DNA from: Clostridium fungisolvens
Lineage (GTDB): Bacteria > Bacillota > Clostridia > Clostridiales > Clostridiaceae
Length of the DNA: 64,000 nt
Direction of reading: 5' to 3'
NCBI RefSeq assembly: GCF_014193895.1
Contig: NZ_BLZR01000001.1
Coordinates: 4,650,001-4,714,000, forward strand
Notes under the pieces: model-generated
Databases searched by the model: none
Told to the model about the DNA's origin: nothing
Seen by the model: the letters and a program-made list of their open reading frames with translations, nothing else
In this document: piece after piece, positions 9,049 to 16,803 of the stretch
How positions within the stretch are numbered: the first letter of the stretch is position 1
Layout: every line of letters starts with the position of its first letter
Translations under genes and position numbers: made by a program

Positions 9049-10098
9049 GTGAGAAAGGAAGCCTTAAAGGTTTTTCAGGTAGCTGCAGTATTTATAGGCA
9101 CAATAGTAGGAGCTGGATTAGCTTCTGGAAAAGAGATAACACAATTTTTTACATCTTACGGATATAAAAGTTTCATAGGGATTATTTTTTGTGGGCTGTT
9201 TTACATAGCTATGTGTTCCATAATGGCTAAAATCAGTATTAAATTTAATTTAAATTCATATGGAGAAGTTATAAACGTAGTAAGCCCTAACTTTCTCGGA
9301 AAAATAACAGGTGTAATAACCACACTTTATTTAATTTCTTCTGCCTCTATAATTTTGGCAGGTAGTGGAGCCTTATTGCACCAATTTTTTGGCATACCAA
9401 AAATTTTAGGTACTTTAATAATGGCTACAGCAGCTTTACTAGCTTTGACTAGAGAAACCTCCGGACTAATAGAAGTAAATTCCTTTATAGTACCTTCATT
9501 GATATTAGTTATATCAACTATACTAATTCTATATCTAGTGTTCTATAAAGATGTAGTTACTATACCTCACCTTAAAAGTCTTGGTGCCCAAAAAAGCAAC
9601 TGGTGGCTGTCAACTATACTTTACTCTGGCTATAATATATTGTGCTGTTCAGGTGTTCTTGTGCCTCTAAGTACAGAAATGAAGAAAACCAAGACCATGA
9701 TACTCGGAATTTCTTTAGGAGCAATAGGCTTAACATTATTATGCATGGCTATAAACCTTATGCTAATGCTGAATCAACCATATATATATCAATACGAAAT
9801 ACCATTATTATATATAACTAATAGATTCGGTAGAGTACTGCAGATAGTTCTCTTATGTATAATATGGTTAGAGATGTTTTCTACTGAAGTATCTGATGTA
9901 TTTTCAATTTCAAAAACTATAGATAAAGTTCTTAAGATTAAATATGACACTGCTATATTCCTTGTTATTGGACTAGCTATATTAGTTTCTCAAATAGGCT
10001 TCACTAACTTGATATCTACCTTATATCCTATGTTCGGTGTATTAAGCTTAATTTTTATAAGCCAATGCATTTACTTTTATGTTCGAAAAATGAGATAA
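9049..10098 (+). CDS. YkvI-like multi-pass membrane protein
   Basis: The GTG start at 9049 follows GGAGGGATATC. The 349-residue protein has about ten hydrophobic segments and opens with FQVAAVFIGTIVGAGLASGKEITQFF, a GxxxGxGxASG pattern like the first helix of APC-superfamily transporters and typical of B. subtilis YkvI. The transported substrate is unknown. A strong terminator follows at 10112-10142, so it is a single-gene unit. Confidence 0.87.
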   Translation: MRKEALKVFQVAAVFIGTIVGAGLASGKEITQFFTSYGYKSFIGIIFCGLFYIAMCSIMAKISIKFNLNSYGEVINVVSPNFLGKITGVITTLYLISSASIILAGSGALLHQFFGIPKILGTLIMATAALLALTRETSGLIEVNSFIVPSLILVISTILILYLVFYKDVVTIPHLKSLGAQKSNWWLSTILYSGYNILCCSGVLVPLSTEMKKTKTMILGISLGAIGLTLLCMAINLMLMLNQPYIYQYEIPLLYITNRFGRVLQIVLLCIIWLEMFSTEVSDVFSISKTIDKVLKIKYDTAIFLVIGLAILVSQIGFTNLISTLYPMFGVLSLIFISQCIYFYVRKMR

Positions 10099-10111
10099 CT
10101 TTAAGCTTAAA

Positions 10112-10148
10112 AAACCAGTGGATTTTAACAATCCACTGGTTTCCCTTT
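10112..10148 (+). terminator. Intrinsic terminator after the YkvI-like gene
   Basis: A perfect stem AAACCAGTGGATT (10112-10124) pairs with AATCCACTGGTTT (10130-10142) around a five-base loop, followed by CCCTTT. Confidence 0.85.
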
Positions 10149-10355
10149 ACCCTTAATTACAAGTAACATCTACATATACTAAAAACATTTATATTAACTT
10201 TATCATTAAATAAGCCTTTTATATTAATGAATGATAAAAATTATTGTTTATGATATTATTTAGACATAATCTTTTAATAACATAACTTTAATATTTTTAA
10301 ATTTTGCTAGCCTAAGAACATTGTTGAAATTAAATGGTTATGCAGGAGATGCTAT

Positions 10356-10430
10356 ATGAGCGAGCCATTAGAATTAAATGATTTTGTCAGATGGAGTGGC
10401 TCTAAAAAATTACTAATCGTTCTTTATTAG
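10356..10430 (+). other. Micro-ORF inside repeat family A
   Basis: An ATG preceded by CAGGAGATGCTAT opens a 24-codon frame beginning MSEPLELNDFVRWSG. The matching position in the 54311 copy keeps the ribosome-site-like sequence and reads MSELLELNDFFRW before a stop. Shared sequence may simply reflect the shared repeat, so translation is unproven. Confidence 0.25.
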
Positions 10431-10500
10431 TGATTTTTTTACGCATCTGCCTTTTCTGAACGTATGTGAAGAAATTCTGGCAGGCGATATATTCTCACTC
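10404..10500. repeat. Repeat family B copy 1, inserted in family A
   Basis: A terminator-like hairpin (AATTACTAATCG...TTATTAGTGATTTTTTT) is followed by ACGCATCTGCCTTTTCTGAA and GGCAGGCGA. This TCTGCC...GGCAGGCGA core recurs at 16551-16597 and, in part, at 33759-33800 and 45842-45868. Confidence 0.65.
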
Positions 10501-10781
10501 TTTACTCTTTAGATAAACAACTTTTTTAGTTTCATAATATCTAAAATATGAAAGAATTATAAAAAGTATGGATTTGCAAAGAGTAAAACTGTACTGTTCG
10601 AACGAAGTGAGTCTACAGTTTTACCCATGGAATATGAAAAAATCATATTAATTCTTTGCGTAAGCTCATTAAAGCATCGGATGAATGACCATTTAATTTC
10701 AACACTGACCTTTAACTACATCTAAAATTTATAAGTTATTATTTGATTATTAAATTAAACCATTTATCAGAGGTGCTTATT

Positions 10782-11687
10782 TTGAGTTATTTAGACATGC
10801 TGAAAAATTGTGAGCTTTGTAATAGAAGATGTAAAGTCGATAGATTAAATGGAAGTATTGGTTTTTGTAGAGCTGATGATAAGATTAAAGTTGCTAGAGC
10901 AGCACTTCATTTTTGGGAAGAACCCTGTGTATCTGGCCAAGAAGGTTCCGGTACAGTATTTTTTTCTCATTGTAATCTTAGCTGTGTATTCTGTCAAAAT
11001 CATGAGATAAGTCAAGAACATATTGGTAAAGAGATAAGTATAGAGAGACTAAGCGAAATATTTTTAGAACTCCAAGAAAAGAATGCTAACAATATAAACT
11101 TAGTAACGCCAACCCATTATGTCCCTCAAATAATTGAAGCTTTGCGTATAGCAAAAAATAAAGGATTAACAATACCAATCCTTTATAACACAAATGGATA
11201 CGATACGTTGGAGACAATAAAGGCGTTAAATGGATATATCGATGTATATCTACCCGATTACAAATACTTCAACGAAAAATATGCATTAAGATATTCTACT
11301 GTAAAAGGGTATGTAGAGAACATTAATTCATTGATTGGTGAGATGCTTAACCAGGTTGGTACACCTAGATTTGATGAAAGAGGGATTATTTCTAAAGGTG
11401 TGATAGTACGTCATCTTATGCTTCCAGGATTTTTATTTGATAGTAAAAAAGTAATTGATGATATATATAGGACTTTCGGGGATTCCGTATATATAAGTAT
11501 CATGAATCAATACACCCCTATGCATAAAGCATCTGATTACCCTGAAATAAATAAAACTCTTAATCCAAAACATTATGATTCACTTATTGATTATGCCTTA
11601 TCTATTGGCGTTAAAAACGGATTCGTCCAAGACTCTGGAACTAGTAGTAAGAGTTTCGTCCCTTCTTTTAAAAATGAGGGAGTTTAA
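10782..11687 (+). CDS. PflX-like radical SAM protein (COG1313)
   Basis: I take TTG 10782 as the start because AGAGGTG precedes it by about seven bases; the frame is open 13 codons further up. The N-terminus has a cysteine cluster, CELCNRRCKVDR followed by GFC, then the canonical radical-SAM motif CNLSCVFC (C-x3-C-x2-C) and a QNHEISQ continuation typical of pyruvate formate-lyase-activase relatives. The length, about 301 residues, fits COG1313 proteins, whose substrate is mostly unknown. No glycyl-radical enzyme gene is adjacent. The gene is convergent with the MFS gene and shares a bidirectional terminator. Confidence 0.85.
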   Translation: MSYLDMLKNCELCNRRCKVDRLNGSIGFCRADDKIKVARAALHFWEEPCVSGQEGSGTVFFSHCNLSCVFCQNHEISQEHIGKEISIERLSEIFLELQEKNANNINLVTPTHYVPQIIEALRIAKNKGLTIPILYNTNGYDTLETIKALNGYIDVYLPDYKYFNEKYALRYSTVKGYVENINSLIGEMLNQVGTPRFDERGIISKGVIVRHLMLPGFLFDSKKVIDDIYRTFGDSVYISIMNQYTPMHKASDYPEINKTLNPKHYDSLIDYALSIGVKNGFVQDSGTSSKSFVPSFKNEGV

Positions 11688-11757
11688 CTTTGTTAATTAA
11701 TCCCTAAATTTATCTTGTTACGGGTTACAAGGTTTCTAACTCAACTTTTAAAATTAG

Positions 11758-11799
11758 AAGCGCCTCATAATCACCATAAACTGTGACTATGAGGCGCTT
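11758..11799. terminator. Bidirectional terminator between convergent genes
   Basis: Near-perfect arms AAGCGCCTCATAATCAC (11758-11774) and GTGACTATGAGGCGCTT (11783-11799) lie between the convergent radical SAM and MFS genes. Confidence 0.85.
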
Positions 11800-11870
11800 A
11801 AAACTTAAGTTTATTTAAAGGAACCTATTAAGATATCTCATATATAATTCTGATTAGGTTAAGACTTTTT

Positions 11871-13049
11871 CTATATATTAATACAGATTTCTTCTTTTAT
11901 AGGTACATTTATTCTTTTTAATATTGATACAATGATCAAACATACCACACAAATAAACGATATAATCCTAAATAAAAGAAAAATACTAATATGTTCTAAA
12001 AGAATTCCTCCTCCTATATTACCAATGAAGTTGCCTATACCACATGCCGCTGCAAAGAAAGTCATAACAGAGGACTTCATTCTCTCTGGAGTAATCTTAT
12101 TCATATATTGATACGATGATATCAAAAACAATGGATAGGTAATGGATTGCATACCCTGAATCATTATAACAGATATATAAGATGTACTTAATGAATCTAA
12201 AAAGTAACGAAGCACATAAAATGCCAGCCCTATCATAAGTAGATTTAGTTCTCCAAACTTATTTAACAACTTGTTTCCTAAAAACAAAGTAGGCAATTCA
12301 CTTATTGCAAGAACAAACCATAATACACCTAACTTAGAGACATCACCTCCAGTTTTTTGTATTAATACTGTGATATAGCTTCCATTAATACCAAATGCGA
12401 TATTCACTATTATTACTGAAACTATAAAAACTGAAAATCTATTATCTTTCATAAGTTTCTTAATAGCACTAATATCTACCTTACTATGATGGGATTTACT
12501 TTTAAAATCAATACTCCAAACTATGATGGCCCCTAAAAGCATAGTAATGGAAAATAGAACGAAAGAACTATTAATACTTGTATACTTTACTGCCTGTGCA
12601 ATAGTTAAGGCTGCAACTGCATATCCAACGGATCCCATAAGTCTTACTTTTCCGTATTGAATATCTTTGTTATGCTCTATAATTTCATAGCTATAAGCAT
12701 CTGACAATGGATTAACTGAGCTTTGAAACATTAATAAAATAATCATGCTCATTAGAATAAAATAGAATCCATTAACAAAGATAAAAAGATATATAATTAA
12801 GGAACTAAAAAACATAGTTATCAAAATTGAAGTTCGCTTATTCGAATACTTATCTGTAATCACACCCCAAATGGGTTGTGTTATAACTCCTGTTATCGAA
12901 TAAACCGCCATAGCAATTCCTATTTGAGTATAACTAAATCCTTTGTTTTGAAAATAATATGTTAAGAAAGGATAAAAACATGCCATTGCTGCAAATTCAA
13001 ATACATAAAGCAACTTAAGTTTGACGCTTAATATATTAGATTGATTCAT
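11871..13049 (-). CDS. MFS transporter, LacY-like/PPP family
   Basis: The protein of about 392 residues has twelve predicted membrane helices in two six-helix bundles. The first bundle contains SYTQIGIAMAVYSITGVITQPIWGVITDKY, the G-x3-D-(K/R) type loop between helices 2 and 3 typical of the MFS_1_like (LacY/nucleoside:H+ symporter) group. I chose ATG 13049 (AAGGGGTG about ten bases upstream) over an upstream GTG. The substrate is unknown. The gene is monocistronic and flanked by unrelated genes. Confidence 0.85.
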   Translation of the reverse strand: MNQSNILSVKLKLLYVFEFAAMACFYPFLTYYFQNKGFSYTQIGIAMAVYSITGVITQPIWGVITDKYSNKRTSILITMFFSSLIIYLFIFVNGFYFILMSMIILLMFQSSVNPLSDAYSYEIIEHNKDIQYGKVRLMGSVGYAVAALTIAQAVKYTSINSSFVLFSITMLLGAIIVWSIDFKSKSHHSKVDISAIKKLMKDNRFSVFIVSVIIVNIAFGINGSYITVLIQKTGGDVSKLGVLWFVLAISELPTLFLGNKLLNKFGELNLLMIGLAFYVLRYFLDSLSTSYISVIMIQGMQSITYPLFLISSYQYMNKITPERMKSSVMTFFAAACGIGNFIGNIGGGILLEHISIFLLFRIISFICVVCLIIVSILKRINVPIKEEICINI

Positions 13050-13422
13050 ATAATCAGCCACCCCTTTGTTAGTATTTCATATAAACAACCTCTAAATAAA
13101 TGGATGTTATAAATTTCACTTTTTTATATAAGCTCAAAATCTGATATAAAAAGCCTATATTTACTACTGATTTGCTTTTATATTTCCAAGTTAAATTATA
13201 TAACACTTATACATAAGTACAATGGAAATAATAACGAATTGTATCAATACAGTATAAAACATAAAACCTGATTACAGCTCTTTAATTCTGCAAAAAGATA
13301 ATAAAAAATAATAGAAATCCCAAAGGACCTCTATTATTTTTTATTATATCTTCTTTGTATATTTTATATATAATTCTATCATATTTATTGATAGAATTAT
13401 ATACTTATTTATAACTTCTAAC
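13050..13422. other. Gap between MFS and kinase genes
   Basis: These roughly 370 bases hold the upstream region of the MFS gene and the terminator of the two-component operon (13298-13347). I see no coding frame or repeat. Confidence 0.6.
13298..13347 (-). terminator. Terminator of the two-component operon
   Basis: A perfect 18-base inverted repeat (13298-13315 with 13330-13347) around a 14-base loop. The arms contain A/T runs so it can act in either direction. It follows the sensor kinase stop codon by about 75 bases. Confidence 0.75.
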
Positions 13423-15705
13423 TTACTTAGCTTCTTCAAACTCAATATTAGCTTTAAATAGATCCCCGTCTATTTGTATATTGAAATTCCCGTTCTGTAG
13501 TTCTATTAAACTTTTTGCTATGGCTAATCCTAAGCCAGATCCTTCTGTCTGCCTTGATTGATCTCCTCTTTTAAATCTTTCTAATATTTCCTCAGGATCA
13601 ATATCCAACTCATATGATGAAATGTTTTTCATTGCAATCTTTAACTTGCCATCCTCATAATTTACTGTTATATAAACTCTAGTTCCTCGTAGAGAATAGT
13701 TAAGAATATTATTTATTAGATTTTCGAAAACCCTCCAAAGTTTTTTACCATCAGCCATTATATATATCTTACGCTCTGGATATATTACTCTAAAATCAAG
13801 TTCTGTTTTCATTATCTTCTCTTCAAATTCAGCTAAAGTCTGCTTGAGAAGCGATGTTACTTCTACTTTCTCTATATAAATTTCTAAGGATCCACTAGCA
13901 GCCTTTGATGCCTCAAATAAATCTTCAATCAACACTTTAAGTCTTTGGGATTTTCTATCAAGAATATCAATATAGTTTCTCATATCTTCCGGAGATGCAT
14001 TATTCCTCTTTAGTAGGTCCACGTAGTTTATTATAGAAGTTAGTGGAGTCTTTAAATCATGTGAAACATTAGTTATAAGTTCAGTCTTAAGTCTTTCACT
14101 TTTAACCTCACTTTCAATAGAACTCTTAAGCCCTGCTTTCATATTATTTATATTATTGGCAAGTTTAGACAAATTCCCTTGACCTCTTATATTAATAGTA
14201 TAGTTTAAATTTCCATTTGTTATCTTTTCAGCTCCTACTATAATCCTATCTAATATTATAAGTTTCTTAAACACATATGCAGAAACAAACACTGCTAAGG
14301 TTATAATTAGAAGTAATATGATGAACCCATATACAAACACCCCATGACTGAATAAAAAACCAACAAATACAGTTAGCGGCAGTATAACAAATACCCCTAA
14401 ACATATAACTACAATAGCTTTGAAGAATATGCTTCTCATATAAGTAACTTCTTTACCATACTTAACAACCTTTTCTAATAACTCATATGCCTTCCACCAT
14501 AATGCCTTCTTCACCATCTCTTGCCTTGCTTCTTTATAAAATATAGGTAGTGCAAGTTTTAATAACATAATTAATGTAAGTGCAATGCCTACTATAGCTT
14601 CTATTTCTACTAATGATATTACTTCTGATTTTCTGTATGGATAATATGCATAGTAGCTAACCAAAATTGCTATATTTAAAACAATTATAGCTATAACTCC
14701 AATTGCTCTAACTTCAAGTGGAAACCTTCTAAAACTTGTTATATTTTCATCTATAAATTTTATACGATATATAAGTACACCTAATGAAATTATAAAAATT
14801 GCGAGTGCTACTACAACTACTATAGCCTCATTAATAATTTTCACTTTTAAATTAGAGAAATCTCTATATGCAAAATATATTGCATCCCCTTCAGAAAGTT
14901 TTTCATTAACAGACATATATATTGTTAAATCTGAATTACTAACCATATTAACTAGTGAACCGAAATTTCCTGTTCCACTATTATTACTTTTAATATCCAC
15001 ATTACAATCGTATATATTTTTATATAGATTTGATTTTCCGTCTTTGCCATACACTTTCAGGTAAAATCCTGTATTGTCTTTAAAACTAGCCTTTATATTG
15101 TTAGGATCATATTGTATATTAGATTTAGTTGTCCCATCATTTCCGTCAATTAATACATATTTGATATTTTTAAAACTCTCTACTCTTTTTCTTATGTCTT
15201 TTAAATTCTCCAATCTTTCATCGATAATATCTTTTTTTAAACTGTCTGTACTATTTATTTTTGAATTGTAGTCCTCTTTTAAATCTTGTAGAGCTTTATT
15301 AAGTTCTTCCTTTAATTTATCTGCTTCATCAGAAGTAATCTTTGCATTTGCTTCATTAATTCTATTATTGTATTCGTAAGTTAATTTATCTGATTCATCA
15401 TGTAATTTATTCACTAATTCTTGTCTTTTAGCTTCAATATCATTTGATGATAAATCTTTAGCATATTCCTTACTTTTAATATACTCTTCACTTTTATAAT
15501 TCTTTGCTAAATCAATAACATCAGAATTAAAACTTCTTACTATCTCCATGAATCCTTTAGTTTTATAAAAACCATCTTTTTCAAGAACCTCTTTATTAGT
15601 TACAACATCAACAGAAACAATAAGCACTGTTGCTATTGAAAACATGGCTAATATCAATAAAACTTCTCTTATTAACTTATTTTTGTTTTGCAATCTTATA
15701 CCCAA
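13423..15705 (-). CDS. Sensor histidine kinase with large extracellular coiled-coil region
   Basis: This 760-residue kinase has an N-terminal membrane helix (about 14-31), a long Lys/Glu/Asn-rich, partly coiled-coil extracytoplasmic region (about 40-280), then about five further helices (about 283-480) and a HAMP-like segment. HisKA has SHDLKTPLTS with phosphoacceptor His549; the HATPase domain has NLINNILNYS and GSGLGLAIAK. It overlaps the upstream response regulator gene by 29 bases, so the pair is translationally coupled. The start is uncertain: TTG 15705 has GGGGAG directly upstream, and TTG 15693 is an alternative. The signal is unknown, but multi-helix sensors of this kind often watch the envelope. 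Confidence 0.9.
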   Translation of the reverse strand: MGIRLQNKNKLIREVLLILAMFSIATVLIVSVDVVTNKEVLEKDGFYKTKGFMEIVRSFNSDVIDLAKNYKSEEYIKSKEYAKDLSSNDIEAKRQELVNKLHDESDKLTYEYNNRINEANAKITSDEADKLKEELNKALQDLKEDYNSKINSTDSLKKDIIDERLENLKDIRKRVESFKNIKYVLIDGNDGTTKSNIQYDPNNIKASFKDNTGFYLKVYGKDGKSNLYKNIYDCNVDIKSNNSGTGNFGSLVNMVSNSDLTIYMSVNEKLSEGDAIYFAYRDFSNLKVKIINEAIVVVVALAIFIISLGVLIYRIKFIDENITSFRRFPLEVRAIGVIAIIVLNIAILVSYYAYYPYRKSEVISLVEIEAIVGIALTLIMLLKLALPIFYKEARQEMVKKALWWKAYELLEKVVKYGKEVTYMRSIFFKAIVVICLGVFVILPLTVFVGFLFSHGVFVYGFIILLLIITLAVFVSAYVFKKLIILDRIIVGAEKITNGNLNYTINIRGQGNLSKLANNINNMKAGLKSSIESEVKSERLKTELITNVSHDLKTPLTSIINYVDLLKRNNASPEDMRNYIDILDRKSQRLKVLIEDLFEASKAASGSLEIYIEKVEVTSLLKQTLAEFEEKIMKTELDFRVIYPERKIYIMADGKKLWRVFENLINNILNYSLRGTRVYITVNYEDGKLKIAMKNISSYELDIDPEEILERFKRGDQSRQTEGSGLGLAIAKSLIELQNGNFNIQIDGDLFKANIEFEEAK

Positions 15706-16378
15706 CTCCCCATACCACCTTTAAATATTTAGGATCCTTAGGGTCAATTTCAATCTTCTCTCTTATTCTCCTAATATGCACCGCTACTGTATTATCAGCA
15801 TTATAGCTGAACTCGTTCCATACTTTCTCGTATATTTCATCTATTGAAAACACCCTATCTGGACTTGACATTAAAAGATTTAATATCTTATATTCTCTTG
15901 GCGTCAACTTGATTTCTTCTCCATCTACTGACACAGTTTTATTTATTCTATTAAGAAACAGACCTCCAGTACTTATTTCATCTTTATCTAAGGCTTCGTA
16001 ATTTCCTAGTTTTAAATACCTCCTAAGCTGGGATCTTACTCTAGCTATGAGTTCTAAAGGATTAAAAGGTTTTGTCATATAGTCATCAGCTCCCATATTA
16101 AGACCCATTATTTTATCAACATCTTCAGACTTAGCTGATAAGATTATAATTGGTATATTTCTTTCTTTCCTTATATCAAAGGTTGCCTTTAAACCATCCA
16201 ATTTAGGCATCATAACATCCATTACTATTAGGTGAATATCATTGTTCATCAACATATCTAAAGCTTCCATTCCGTCATAAGCTTTAAGAATATTTAATCC
16301 TTCATTACTTAAATATATCTCTATAGCATCGGTTATTTCTTTTTCATCGTCAACTACTAAAACATTGTACTTGTCCAA
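15677..16378 (-). CDS. OmpR/PhoB-family response regulator
   Basis: The 233-residue protein has a receiver domain (1-120) with DDE at 10-12, phosphoacceptor Asp in VMDVMMPKLDG (near 53) and conserved Lys in TKPFNP, followed by a winged-helix DNA-binding domain (about 135-233) with LTPREYKILNLL and RRIREKIE. The TTG start at 16378 follows AGGGGGAT. It overlaps the sensor kinase gene downstream, making a cognate pair. Confidence 0.94.
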   Translation of the reverse strand: MDKYNVLVVDDEKEITDAIEIYLSNEGLNILKAYDGMEALDMLMNNDIHLIVMDVMMPKLDGLKATFDIRKERNIPIIILSAKSEDVDKIMGLNMGADDYMTKPFNPLELIARVRSQLRRYLKLGNYEALDKDEISTGGLFLNRINKTVSVDGEEIKLTPREYKILNLLMSSPDRVFSIDEIYEKVWNEFSYNADNTVAVHIRRIREKIEIDPKDPKYLKVVWGVGYKIAKQK

Positions 16379-16509
16379 TTTTTATCCCCCTATTAATACA
16401 TTTCTACAATATTATACCATTTAAATCCCCTCCTCATAGCTCTTCTTTAATATTACTCCCTAAATCTTACAAATTACTTATCATATTTCTTAAATTTTTC
16501 TTACAAAAT

Positions 16510-16550
16510 AAAAAAGCTCACTGAAGCGACCTTCTTCAGTGAGCTTTTTT
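16510..16550. terminator. Bidirectional terminator-like hairpin next to repeat B2
   Basis: AAAAAAGCTCACTGAAG pairs with CTTCAGTGAGCTTTTTT. A near copy is at 45802-45841, also directly beside a family B segment. Confidence 0.75.
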
Positions 16551-16697
16551 AACGCATCTGCCTTTCCGAATGCATATGAGGAAAATTTGGCAGGCGACAT
16601 AATTTTTATTTTTTACTGTTTATTCTAAATAGCTGTTCTAAGCTCTTGAAATTACTAGGTTTAACTAGGAAAAAGTTTTATACTTTTCTCAACAGTA
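16551..16697. repeat. Repeat family B copy 2
   Basis: The sequence begins ACGCATCTGCCTTTCCGAATG, continues through TGGCAGGCGACATAATTTT and TTTTTACTGTTTA, and ends CAACAGTAAAAAA. It lies exactly between two terminator hairpins (16510-16550 and 16703-16731), and its ends merge with their T-tracts. Related copies are at 10404, 33759 and 45842. Confidence 0.75.
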
Positions 16698-16702
16698 AAA
16701 AA

Positions 16703-16731
16703 CTACCAATAATTTTAATTATTATTGGTAG
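16703..16731 (-). terminator. Terminator of the H-NOX chemoreceptor gene
   Basis: CTACCAATAAT (16703-16713) pairs with ATTATTGGTAG (16721-16731). On the gene's strand it is followed by TTTTTTA. Confidence 0.75.
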
Positions 16732-16750
16732 CAAATTATATTCAAGCTAT

Positions 16751-16803
16751 AGATAAATCACTTCATACAATTTATATTTTCAAATTAAAGTGTTTCATCT
16801 TTA
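16751..16803. repeat. Repeat family D copy abutting a stop codon
   Basis: AGATAAATCACTT and AAGTGTTTCATCTT are inverted ends around the core AATTTATATTTTCAAATT shared with the copies at 39816-39915 and 45203-45303. The element ends right at the stop codon of the chemoreceptor gene. Confidence 0.6.

Larger units (their letters stand above)
10323..10703. repeat. Dispersed palindromic element, family A copy 1, interrupted by family B
   Basis: The ends are GTTGAAATTAAATGGT (from 10323) and ACCATTTAATTTCAAC (to 10703), a perfect 16-base terminal inverted repeat. The two arms remain similar over about 80 bases, so the whole could fold into one long hairpin. The same unit occurs uninterrupted at 54311-54512. 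Relative to that copy, bases about 10404-10590 are extra and contain family B sequence (ACGCATCTGCC...GGCAGGCGA) preceded by a terminator-like hairpin. Confidence 0.85.
10143..10781. other. Gene-free gap with nested repeats
   Basis: This gap contains a family A palindromic element (10323-10703), itself interrupted by a family B segment (about 10404-10590). The stretch 10143-10322 is AT-rich with nothing recognisable. A tiny ORF with a ribosome-site-like sequence lies inside the element (10356-10430). The last 80 bases are the upstream region of the PflX-like gene. Confidence 0.7.

Noticed and set aside
10590..10620. TGTTCGAACGAAGTG in family A as a tRNA T-arm or LexA box
   Set aside because: No cloverleaf or acceptor pairing surrounds it, and it is not GAAC-N4-GTTC; it is simply the centre of the repeat.
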